This document shows, piece after piece, positions 41,990 to 50,438 of a DNA stretch of 64,000 bases (the first letter of the stretch is position 1; each line of letters starts with the position of its first letter). The stretch is taken from the NCBI GenBank assembly GCA_035946625.1, contig DASYZE010000022.1, positions 1-64,000 on the forward strand, written 5' to 3'. Source of the stretch: DASYXZ01 sp035946625. Lineage in GTDB: Bacteria > Acidobacteriota > Terriglobia > UBA7540. Made by a program: the position numbers and the translations under genes. The notes beneath the pieces are model-generated. The model had not been told where the DNA came from. It searched no databases and saw only the letters and a list, made by a program, of their open reading frames with translations.

Positions 41990-44900
41990 TTAGAGCACAC
42001 TCACCGAAACAGTCGCGGTCTGAGTTATGGAGCCGCTGGTGCCTGTCACAGTAATCGAGTACGTGCCGGCAGGGGTGCCGGGATCTGTGGTGGGGCCGCT
42101 GCTGCTCGAACCTCCGCCACACCCGATGGCGAGGGTAGCCGCCAAACCAACAGCCGCCAAACCAAGCACCAGCTTCGTGCGGCGCCGCTTCGCCGGGAGA
42201 CTCAGCATCAGCAGGCATACCATCACGAATCCTCCCCCAAACGGAAACCATCCTGATGGCAGGAGGAGGCTACCCACCGTATGAGGCGCGGTTGTGGTGA
42301 CGGTGAGCGTGGTGTTGCCGGAAGTGGTCACGGAAATGGGAGACAGCGAGCACGTTGCTTCTGCCATCGCCGCCGGAACGGTGCAAGTGAAATTTACCGC
42401 CCCGGTGAACCCGTTTGTCGGGCTCAGGGTGAGCGTCGTGGTCCCCGACTGCCCGGCGCTGGCAACGCTAATACTGGCGGGACTGGCGGTTAGGGTGAAA
42501 CCGGGCGGCGCCGTGGTCACAGTAACCGTGACGGCCGAGGAGGCTGAGTTCGCGTAGTTGTTGTCGTTGCTGAATTGCGCGGTGATGCTGTCAGTTCCCG
42601 CGGCGGAAAAGCTGGTGGTGAGCGTGGCCTGCAACGAGGCAGAAGTATTGCTGGCGGCTGAGTACGGTGTTCCCGCGTAAGTCACCGTACCACTTATGGG
42701 CGTCGTCCCATTGAAGAACTGAACTGTTCCGGTGGGTGCGGCGCCATTGCTCTGCGTGCCCAACGTCGCCGTTAAAGTAACATTGGCGTTCTCCTGGACG
42801 GTGGTGGCGCTGGTTGAAAGCGCGAGGGTGGTGGCGGCTTTGGTAATGGTAATTGGGTCGGGTGCGGATGCGCTCGCGCTGAAGCTGGGGTCACCAGCGT
42901 ATGCCCCCAGGAGGTTATGGGAACCAGCCGGAAGTTGGATAAGAATATCCTCGGTATACCCTTCACTGTTCAGGGCAAACCTCCCGCCATCGAGCGGCAC
43001 ACTATTGTCAGTTAGCGTCACTACTCCAGTGGGACACGTATCAGCGGTGGATCCAGCATTATAGGGCGCGCAGATCCTAGTGGAGGCATTTGTGACATCC
43101 ACACGGAATACGTATGGGGATCCGTATGCCGCGGTGGTTGCGTTTGTGCTGGTCACATTGCCGTTCTGGTCAAAAGTTACGAGGCCGATGTGAGTCTGGC
43201 TACTCTCCGGTGTAACCGTCATCGCGATGCCGGGAGGCGTGGAGTCGCTCGCTCCAAACGTTCCATCCCCCGCATAATGCGCCGTCACGCTATAGGTTCC
43301 GCCAGGGAGAAAAGTGGTTGTGCCAATGAACTTACCGCCGGCCAAGGGCAAGGGGGGAATCCCAAGAGCACCATTGGCACCGCTCGCTAAAGTGACATCA
43401 CCGGTTGGTGTTCCCGCGCCGGAATTAACAGTGATATTCACTGTCACCGGCGTACCATGCGTCGCCGGGTTTGGGGAAATACTCACAAGGGTGGTTGTGG
43501 TGGAAGAGAAGCTGACCGAAGCCCAGTTGTTCACGAGGTTGGCGGCATTCACCGAACCGAGCCCGGTGGCCATGTCATATCCGGGGGTGGCGACCCATGC
43601 CAGTGAGGTGTTGCCGGGCGGATTTACCAAAACGCCAAATTGGTTGGACGCCGTGCTGGTGTTGCTGCAGTTGGGCGAGCCGCCCACGCAGGCCACCGAG
43701 ATATTGCCCGAGGCTTCGTCATAAAAAATGCACGATCGGGTTGTAACTGCGGCGGTGTCTGAAGTGCAATAAGTGCCAGCCTTGGCGGCTTGGGCGGCCA
43801 GTGGATAGAGAACGTAATTCGCGTTGCCCTGGCGCGCGCCCGTCTTCTGATTTACCAGCGCCATGATGCCCGCGAACGAAGGCGACGCGAAGGAAGTTCC
43901 TCCTGCGCCTTGAAAATCCGTAAAGGGGGAACTTAGATTGCAGGATGTGGTACTGCTTCCCGCGCCGGTGTTAGCATCAGCCTCGCAGTACACAAGGAAA
44001 TTGCCATTCGCGCCCGCGCCTGCGAAGAGGGATATGTCCGGTGAGTGCCGCTTGCCGTCATTTGGGATTGTGGTTCCAACCCCGGTCTGCCAACTTGGTT
44101 GGAGATAGGTGGAACTGGGACCGCCGCCTCCCGCGGCAAGATCCTGGCCGGTGCTGCTCACCGAAGCGCAGCCGGGCGCAGCGGAAAGCGACCGCGCGCA
44201 GGAATCGTTCCAGGGAACCTCGGGGATATAAGACTTGGCGGAAGATTGAGTTCCAGCGGTATTCGTCGAGTTCCAGTAAGTTGATGCGTTGGTCGAGTCG
44301 GCGAAATCGGTGCCGCCAACCGACACGTTGAACGGCGTGGAGGCGAGTCCGCTCACGCCCAGACCCTGCGTCGCCGCATGCTCGGTATTCGGATCATCAC
44401 ACTCGGCTGATCCGCTGTCGCCGGAAGCCACCATCACCGTGATCCCTTCGGCGGCCGCCTGCTCCCAAAGCGAACTATAAAAGGCATTGCCGCCTGCCCC
44501 GAGTTGGGCCTCGCAGGTTCCAAAACTGTCGCTCATAACCGGCGCCAGGTTGTTGTCCACAATGTAGAGCGCAGAAAGATCGGCGCCAAAACTGGTTTCC
44601 GTGTCCGCGGAAACCACCAGATCGATGGTCGCATTCCTCGCCACCGCTCCGGCCCACTGAACGTCCAGGTCCGCCTCACTTTCTGATGACGTTAGTCCGG
44701 GGTCAGGGCCGTCCAGGACGATCACCGGGTCCCTGGCTGGCAACCCAAACATGCTGCGAAAATCCCGCGCGTCCTGAATATTGATGTTTGAATCTCCCAC
44801 GATGGCGATAGTCTGCCCGGTGCCGTCAATGGCCGGGCTTGCCTGCCACAGCGGGAGGACATTGTAAATGGTTGCTAAATCAGTGGGTCCCACTGCGTTA

Positions 44901-45601
44901 CTGGTTCCAGTGGTATCCGTAAATGTAAACAGCGGCCTCACTTCGCCGGTGATCTTTGATCGGGAAAAAGTGCCCAACTGGTGGGACATCGTTTTCCTGG
45001 GGAAACTGTTCAGCGAAGCGACTCCGGCAACCACCGGCGCCAGCGCGGCGGGGATCTGCGGATCGCTGGCATTAGCATAGTAGTCCTTGCCGTTAACCTC
45101 GAATTGGTGAATCTCCGTGTGCATGGCCTGGCGCACCTGCCCCGCCGTCCCGGAAAACTCGATCACGGTTCGCCCGGCGGTCACTCGATTAACCTGAAAT
45201 CCCTGTGAAACGAGCCAATCGGTGGTGGCCTGGATGTCCGCATCGGAGGGGCCGAACTGCCTGCCAAATTCCTCGGGTGTGAGCCATTGGTGATAATGAG
45301 GCGACGATTTGATTTGTTGTTCATCCAACAATTGCCTCAACGCTGTTTCCTGCTCCGGCGCCCGTTGCAGCGTGAGCAGCATTCGGTCCATAGACAAATT
45401 GTCGGGAGCGGCGCCGCGGTCATTTTCAGGGCGGGCCAGCGGGTGAGTGTTGCCCCGAAGGGTGGCCAGCTTTTCCAAATCCACCGCCTCCGTCACGCGC
45501 GGCGCAACGGAAGTGGTTTGGCCATTCGCACCGAGCGACAGGAGCACAACCGCAGCCGCCAAGAAAGCAGCATGCGTGACCTGCGACCTTGATAAATTCA
45601 T
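41990..45601 (-). CDS. Secreted S53 (sedolisin) peptidase with Ig-like repeats
   Basis: 1203 residues from the ATG at 45601; the frame is open to 45697. Signal peptide about 1-27. Pro-kumamolisin activation domain (about 40-190: HYHQWLTPEEFGRQFGPSDADIQATTDWL). S53 catalytic domain (about 235-650) with the Glu/Asp pair in ESEADLDVQWAG (Glu near 306), oxyanion Asp in MSDSFG and the nucleophile in GTSFASPSFAG (Ser near 566). From about 675, Ig-like Big_3-type domains (TTTTLVSISPNPATHGTPVTVNITV...). A hydrophobic segment near the end (FVMVCLLMLSL, then LGLAAVGLAATLAIGCGG) may act as a sorting or anchor region. An acid-active secreted protease is inferred. Confidence 0.92.
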   Translation of the reverse strand: MNLSRSQVTHAAFLAAAVVLLSLGANGQTTSVAPRVTEAVDLEKLATLRGNTHPLARPENDRGAAPDNLSMDRMLLTLQRAPEQETALRQLLDEQQIKSSPHYHQWLTPEEFGRQFGPSDADIQATTDWLVSQGFQVNRVTAGRTVIEFSGTAGQVRQAMHTEIHQFEVNGKDYYANASDPQIPAALAPVVAGVASLNSFPRKTMSHQLGTFSRSKITGEVRPLFTFTDTTGTSNAVGPTDLATIYNVLPLWQASPAIDGTGQTIAIVGDSNINIQDARDFRSMFGLPARDPVIVLDGPDPGLTSSESEADLDVQWAGAVARNATIDLVVSADTETSFGADLSALYIVDNNLAPVMSDSFGTCEAQLGAGGNAFYSSLWEQAAAEGITVMVASGDSGSAECDDPNTEHAATQGLGVSGLASTPFNVSVGGTDFADSTNASTYWNSTNTAGTQSSAKSYIPEVPWNDSCARSLSAAPGCASVSSTGQDLAAGGGGPSSTYLQPSWQTGVGTTIPNDGKRHSPDISLFAGAGANGNFLVYCEADANTGAGSSTTSCNLSSPFTDFQGAGGTSFASPSFAGIMALVNQKTGARQGNANYVLYPLAAQAAKAGTYCTSDTAAVTTRSCIFYDEASGNISVACVGGSPNCSNTSTASNQFGVLVNPPGNTSLAWVATPGYDMATGLGSVNAANLVNNWASVSFSSTTTTLVSISPNPATHGTPVTVNITVNSGAGTPTGDVTLASGANGALGIPPLPLAGGKFIGTTTFLPGGTYSVTAHYAGDGTFGASDSTPPGIAMTVTPESSQTHIGLVTFDQNGNVTSTNATTAAYGSPYVFRVDVTNASTRICAPYNAGSTADTCPTGVVTLTDNSVPLDGGRFALNSEGYTEDILIQLPAGSHNLLGAYAGDPSFSASASAPDPITITKAATTLALSTSATTVQENANVTLTATLGTQSNGAAPTGTVQFFNGTTPISGTVTYAGTPYSAASNTSASLQATLTTSFSAAGTDSITAQFSNDNNYANSASSAVTVTVTTAPPGFTLTASPASISVASAGQSGTTTLTLSPTNGFTGAVNFTCTVPAAMAEATCSLSPISVTTSGNTTLTVTTTAPHTVGSLLLPSGWFPFGGGFVMVCLLMLSLPAKRRRTKLVLGLAAVGLAATLAIGCGGGSSSSGPTTDPGTPAGTYSITVTGTSGSITQTATVSVSVL

Positions 45602-45952
45602 GTTCCCCCCCGAAAGCGCAGTCAAAGGCAGTTTCCCGATGGTTATTCCTCTGCCGACGCAAAAAAGTTCCATCCGTTGCCGATTCGGCGTGCTCATCGC
45701 TCCGACTTCTGCAAGGCAAGAAATGGCGCGTATTTCTGCAATCGAATTCTGGCGACTCCGGTTTCCAGCCTTGCTGCCTCTTCCTGAAATGAAGGTGAAA
45801 GTGGGTCAGGTTCTGGGGCCAGGAAGTTTGATGCCCAAGAAACTGAGGCAGTTGGTTCATCTTACGAAGGAGCGATACCCGCGAAATATTATCCCCCACT
45901 TCGTCCGATCTCTCAGCGCCCAGGCCACAGCTTCATGGGCGGCAAATCGGCG
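45602..45952. other. 351-bp leader region upstream of the sedolisin gene
   Basis: This gap lies between the alpha-galactosidase stop and the sedolisin start, both on the minus strand. Several short frames exist but none looks like protein. I compared the part nearest the start codon with the c-di-GMP-I riboswitch consensus and found no match. No T-rich terminator hairpin is obvious. It may hold the sedolisin promoter. Confidence 0.5.
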
Positions 45953-47122
45953 TCAATGCACCCTCACCATCACCACGCCGTGCCGGGGAACATCGGCGGA
46001 AAAGCTGTCGTTAAATTGCCCCAGGTCCTTTTTAGCCCAAAGGTCGCGCACCGTTCTGGTTCCGCTCATCCCGATATCTTTAAATTGAACGGTAAGTTTT
46101 TCCGCATCTTCGCCGCGGTTGATCAACAGCGCCGCCGCCGAACCGTCAGCCAGCGGCCGGGCCCAAATCTCGTAGGGTCCCACCTGCCAGATCCGGTGAC
46201 TTTGAACGCCCTTGGGATCCTGATCGACGGAAATTACTTCCGGGTTGGTGAGGATGGCCAGCGTCTCGGGGCTCGTGTTGGACAGATCGTTCCCGGCCAG
46301 CAAGGGTGCCGCCAACATGCACCACATGCTCATGTGGGTTCGATATTCGTCCGGCCGCATGTGGCCGTTGCCGACCTCGAGCATGTCCGGATCGTTCCAA
46401 TGTCCGGGCGCCGCGAAGGGTCCAAGGCCCTCCTGAATGTCGGCAATGGCGTTCATCCGGTCAAAATGGTCTGAGATATCCCCGGTCGTCCGCCAGGAGT
46501 TGGCGCCCACCGATGCGCCCCATTCCCACACCGAGCGCAATCCGTATTGGCACAGGCTATAGAAAATTTGCCTCCCCGTGCCCGCCAGCGCGTCATGCAT
46601 TTTCTTATAAACGGCGGGCATTTCTTCAGGCTTATACACCCTGCCCGCGCTGCACCAGTCATATTTCAGGTAATCCACTCCCCAGGCAGCGTACTGCTTG
46701 GCGTCATCCGCTTCGTGCTGGTAACTGCCCGCGTAGCCGGCGCAAGTTTTGGGGCCGGGCGAAGAATAGATGCCGAATTTCAGTCCCTTGCTGTGAATAT
46801 AATCGCCCAGCGCCTTCATGTCTGGAAATTTGGAGTTGGGTTGAATCATGCCCTGGGCGTCGCGCTCGCCCTGCCAGCAATCGTCGATATTGATGTAGAC
46901 ATAGCCTGCCGCCTTCATGCCATTGGCGGCGATGGCGTCCGCCGACGCGCGCACCACCGCGTCGCTCACCTTGCAGGCGAAGTGATTCCAACTGTTCCAG
47001 CCCATGGGCGGCGTGGCAGCCAGGGTATTATTTTGCGCCCGCGCCGGGACAACCAGGGTGCAGTAGAGAAGCACCAACGCCCCCACTCGATGAATTGAAG
47101 TTATGATTGGATTCTTTTCCAT
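45953..47122 (-). CDS. Exported alpha-galactosidase, GH27
   Basis: 389 residues from the ATG at 47122, which has AGGAGG upstream; the frame is open to 47152. Signal peptide about 1-30. GH27 TIM barrel: TPPMGWNSWNHFACKV at the start of the mature enzyme, YINIDDCWQGERDAQG, FGIYSSPGPKTCAGYAGSY, the nucleophile Asp in DYLKYDWCS (near 152) and the acid/base Asp in HWNDPDMLEVGNG (near 242). A C-terminal beta domain follows. It hydrolyses alpha-galactosides in the periplasm or outside. Last gene of a run with ribokinase, nucleoside hydrolase and transporter. Confidence 0.93.
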   Translation of the reverse strand: MEKNPIITSIHRVGALVLLYCTLVVPARAQNNTLAATPPMGWNSWNHFACKVSDAVVRASADAIAANGMKAAGYVYINIDDCWQGERDAQGMIQPNSKFPDMKALGDYIHSKGLKFGIYSSPGPKTCAGYAGSYQHEADDAKQYAAWGVDYLKYDWCSAGRVYKPEEMPAVYKKMHDALAGTGRQIFYSLCQYGLRSVWEWGASVGANSWRTTGDISDHFDRMNAIADIQEGLGPFAAPGHWNDPDMLEVGNGHMRPDEYRTHMSMWCMLAAPLLAGNDLSNTSPETLAILTNPEVISVDQDPKGVQSHRIWQVGPYEIWARPLADGSAAALLINRGEDAEKLTVQFKDIGMSGTRTVRDLWAKKDLGQFNDSFSADVPRHGVVMVRVH

Positions 47123-47178
47123 AGATTCAGCCTCCTCCTGATGATGATTCATTTCATGGCAGCCTTAATCTGACCAAA

Positions 47179-48105
47179 TCAAGATCTCGCGACAAAAGCA
47201 TCCACCTCAGTGCGCGAAGGGGTGGCGATTTGCGTTCCGAGTTTGGTGACCGAAAGTGACGCCGATCGATTGGCAAAAGCGCAAGCCGCCGCCAGCTCCA
47301 GCCCTTCGCTGAGGCCCACCGCAAGTCCGGCATTGAAAACGTCCCCGGCCGCCGTGGTATCCACGGCTTTAACCTTGGGTGCGCGCACTAATTGGTGTTT
47401 CTCCCGCTCGACGAGCATGCAGCCTTGCTCGCCGAGCTTTACAATCACGGTTTTTGCTTTGCGTCCCTGAAGCTTGCGGGCAATCGTCACCGCTTGCTCT
47501 GGATTCAGACCGCCGGGCGGAAGGTCTGCCAGGATGGCCGCCTCGGTTTCGTTGGGCGTAATGATGTCGCACAATTCGAACAGTTCTTCGGGCACGGGGC
47601 GGGCGGGAGCGGGATCGAGAATCACGCACGCGCCCGCGCGCCGGGCGGCGCGTGCCGCCGCGAGCACCGTGGGCAGCGGATTTTCGAGTTGCAGCAACAC
47701 CAACGCCGAGCCTTCCAAATATGCCTGGCCCGCGTCCACGTCGGCGGGAGAGTAAAGGTCGTTGGCGCCCGGAACGATAATGATCGAATTCTGGCCGGTG
47801 TCGGCCACAAAGATCAGTGCGATTCCGCTGGTCGCTCCGGGAATGGTCAGCAAGCCGCTTACATCGCATCCGGCTTTTTCGAGATTGGCGCGCATTTCGG
47901 CGCCAAACCCGTCGCTCCCCACCCGCCCCAACATGGCCACCCGCCCGCCCAGCACCGCGGCTGCGTACGCCTGGTTGGCGCCCTTGCCTCCCGGTTCGGT
48001 GAAGTACTTGTGGCCCACAATGGTCTCTCCCACCACCGGAATCCGCGGGGCGCATCCCACCAGGTCCATATTCAAGCTGCCAATCACCACAATTTTTCCT
48101 GGCAT
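47179..48105 (-). CDS. rbsK: Ribokinase
   Basis: 308 residues from the ATG at 48105 (8 nt after GAGGAG); an ATG two codons upstream is also possible. PfkB family: GSLNMDLVG near the start, GGKGANQAYAAAVLGG (substrate loop), DPAPARPVPEEL, ITPNETEAAIL, and the anion hole with catalytic Asp in VDTTAAGDVFNAGLA. It phosphorylates ribose to ribose 5-phosphate. Located 52 bp after the nucleoside hydrolase gene, which would release ribose. Other PfkB sugar kinases cannot be excluded. Confidence 0.88.
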   Translation of the reverse strand: MPGKIVVIGSLNMDLVGCAPRIPVVGETIVGHKYFTEPGGKGANQAYAAAVLGGRVAMLGRVGSDGFGAEMRANLEKAGCDVSGLLTIPGATSGIALIFVADTGQNSIIIVPGANDLYSPADVDAGQAYLEGSALVLLQLENPLPTVLAAARAARRAGACVILDPAPARPVPEELFELCDIITPNETEAAILADLPPGGLNPEQAVTIARKLQGRKAKTVIVKLGEQGCMLVEREKHQLVRAPKVKAVDTTAAGDVFNAGLAVGLSEGLELAAACAFANRSASLSVTKLGTQIATPSRTEVDAFVARS

Positions 48106-48157
48106 CTGCATGACTCCTCTTTGCCATCCGCGCACATGGGATGGACGCCGTCCGCCC

Positions 48158-49246
48158 CTACTTTGCGCGGGGGGTGGGGCTGGTCATCAGCCGCACGAAA
48201 AGGTCATAGAGTTTTTTCGTGTTCAAGTCCTGCTGAACGTGCACCACCTGCTCGCCCAGACCTGGATTCATCCCTGGAGTCCAACTCAAAGTGTTACCGT
48301 ATCCCGCCCCGTGATCGATTTCGCCGTCCAGGTAAATCATCTCTTCCTTGGTGATAATGCTGGGATCGATCCATGCCGCAGCCGCCAGCTCATCCCACAT
48401 GAAGCTGTAATTGTAGACCCTCGTATACTTCGACACGTACTGCGCCACCGGTAATTTTGATCTGCCAATTTCGTCGATCATCTCCTGGCGCACGCGGGTC
48501 TTCACCGAAATATCCACGGTGGTGCAAATGATTTTCGGCCAGTGCGCGTGCAGCACCGCGTGGGTTGCTTCCGGGTCGCACCAGAAGTTGAATTCGCGCT
48601 GCGGACTATGGGTGAACTCGAGATCGTGGGTGTTGGGATTCATACTCCCGCCCATCACGATTAATTCTTTCGCCAGTTGCGGAAATTGCGGATCGATGGT
48701 GAGTGCGAGCGCCAGATTGGTAAGAGGTCCCAAGGCAAAAATCGTGACCTCGTGGGGATACTGGTGTACCATCCGAACCAGAAAGTGCGCCGCGTCTTCA
48801 TTCGCCGCCTTGATATTCGGATTACCCTCCACCAGGTCCGGAACTACGAAAGGATCGTGGTATTTCCAGCCCGGATATTCAGCGTGCCAGGCGCCCATAT
48901 AATGAATTTTGCCGTATAGCTTTTGCCACTCCTGCATACGCTCGGGGCTGTTCACCAGTGGGAAAACGGCGCCCGGAACCACCGGGATGTCCGTCCTGCC
49001 GATGATTTCCAGCAATCGAAGAGCATGGGCCACCTCTTCATCGCGCCAGCCGTCGCCAGAAACCACCGTGATCCCCAACGTTTCGACCTGGGGCGACTGG
49101 AGGAGGACGAGAATCGAATTAATATCCGTTCCCGCCGGACCCAGGGCATCCTGATCGATGATGACCTTGCGTTTGCCCTGCGCCCACGCCGGAGCACAGC
49201 CAAGCACGATGAATGCAATCAACCACACGATTTGACTTCGACTCAT
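48158..49246 (-). CDS. Exported nucleoside hydrolase
   Basis: 362 residues from the ATG at 49246, with GGGGAAG upstream; the frame is open to 49300. Signal peptide about 1-22 (SQIVWLIAFIVLGCAPAWAQ). The metal-binding N-terminus of inosine-uridine hydrolases is present as IDQDALGPAGTDINSI, a variant of the DTDxGxDD pattern. Further motifs are TIFALGPLTNLALAL, KELIVMGGSMN and REFNFWCDPEATHAVL. It would cleave nucleosides to ribose and base outside the cytoplasm. It is 31 bp downstream of the sugar transporter gene. Confidence 0.88.
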   Translation of the reverse strand: MSRSQIVWLIAFIVLGCAPAWAQGKRKVIIDQDALGPAGTDINSILVLLQSPQVETLGITVVSGDGWRDEEVAHALRLLEIIGRTDIPVVPGAVFPLVNSPERMQEWQKLYGKIHYMGAWHAEYPGWKYHDPFVVPDLVEGNPNIKAANEDAAHFLVRMVHQYPHEVTIFALGPLTNLALALTIDPQFPQLAKELIVMGGSMNPNTHDLEFTHSPQREFNFWCDPEATHAVLHAHWPKIICTTVDISVKTRVRQEMIDEIGRSKLPVAQYVSKYTRVYNYSFMWDELAAAAWIDPSIITKEEMIYLDGEIDHGAGYGNTLSWTPGMNPGLGEQVVHVQQDLNTKKLYDLFVRLMTSPTPRAK

Positions 49247-49277
49247 CTTTCTTCCCCGCTGGCAGAGTTCAGGATTC

Positions 49278-50258
49278 TCAGCCCTGGTACGCGAACGCAA
49301 TCATGGTAACGGCGGCGAGATAGAATGCGAACATCAGGCCCAGAAACATCCATGACTTCGTGCCCGCGCCGGCAAATTCTTTCCACGCCAGCACGCCCCA
49401 CAGCGCGGCAATCATGGGCGCCGATTGCCCGATGGCATAGGAAACCGCCACGCCCACAAAGCCACCGGCAATGAAGTTAAACGAAGTGCCCAATCCCCAC
49501 ACTATTCCTCCTGCAATTCCGAAAAAGTGATTGCGCGCGCCGGCGGGCAGAAATCCGGAAAAGTTGACCGGCTCGCCCACCAAGGGGTGGCGCATAAAAT
49601 AAATATTCACGAAAAAGCAGCAGATAAAAGCGCCCAGACTGAAAAGCGCGGCAATGCTATAAGGCGTGAGTGAATGTCCTGCGGTCATGGCCTTGGTCAC
49701 CAGCGGCGGGAAGGCGCCCATCAGGAGGCCCGAGATTACATTCACCACAATTCCCTTGCGCGAGACCTTGCGCCCCGACCCGCCGAGACTGCTGTAGGCC
49801 ATGGCATCGCACAGAATGGCGCCGATGGCCAGCCCGACGCCCGCGGCAAGATAGAGCGCATCACCCTTGGGCTGCAGGATGTAGCTGAGCACCACGCCTT
49901 CCACCAGGGCGATACCGATGGCGATCGGAAAAGCCACCGCCAGCCCCGCGATATCAATCCCCGCCACCAGCAACAGGTTGGCAATGTTAAAAATAAATCC
50001 GGCGCTGAGCGCATAAATATAATTCGATGACGTGGCTTGGCTCAGGTTGGTGATAAAACCCTCGCCTCTCGAGCCCATGCTGCCCAGGGTCAGGGCCAGG
50101 CCAAAGGTCAGGATCATTACTCCGATAATGTAATCCCAATAAAACAACTCGAAGCGATAATGCTTCGCGCCTTTGTAAGTGTTCGCCCACGAACCCCAGA
50201 AAACGGCGCTCATCACCGTCATCACCAGGGCTACAGTAAAGGAGCCGGGAATAAACAT
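49278..50258 (-). CDS. GRP/RhaT-type sugar transporter
   Basis: 326 residues with ten predicted TM helices. Sequence features: FWGSWANTYKGAKHYRFELFYWDY near the start, GFIFNIANLLLVAGIDIAGLAVAFPIAIGIALVEGVV in the middle and GGIVWGLGTSFNFIAGGFVGVAVSYAIGQSAPMIAALWGV in the second half. It belongs to the drug/metabolite superfamily branch that includes glucose/ribose porters (GRP). Given the adjacent exported nucleoside hydrolase and ribokinase, ribose is a likely substrate. First gene of the probable four-gene operon. Confidence 0.87.
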   Translation of the reverse strand: MFIPGSFTVALVMTVMSAVFWGSWANTYKGAKHYRFELFYWDYIIGVMILTFGLALTLGSMGSRGEGFITNLSQATSSNYIYALSAGFIFNIANLLLVAGIDIAGLAVAFPIAIGIALVEGVVLSYILQPKGDALYLAAGVGLAIGAILCDAMAYSSLGGSGRKVSRKGIVVNVISGLLMGAFPPLVTKAMTAGHSLTPYSIAALFSLGAFICCFFVNIYFMRHPLVGEPVNFSGFLPAGARNHFFGIAGGIVWGLGTSFNFIAGGFVGVAVSYAIGQSAPMIAALWGVLAWKEFAGAGTKSWMFLGLMFAFYLAAVTMIAFAYQG

Positions 50259-50438
50259 GTGGTCGCTCGTTTCGCCCCGCGCGCTTCAAGTGGCAGGCGC
50301 GTGAAGATGGCAGAGTGATTCGCCGCTCGACGCAAAGTGGCCAGAATAAAAAGGCGCGCGAAAGAGCGCGATTATACATCTTTGCCGAATCGAATGGGCG
50401 GGGTTTCTTGGGTCAGACGGCCACCGGACAGCGCGAGA

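Noticed and set aside
45602..45720. Possible c-di-GMP riboswitch before the sedolisin gene
   Set aside because: The GCAAA and tetraloop-receptor features of the GEMM motif are not found; the resemblance is limited to short words.
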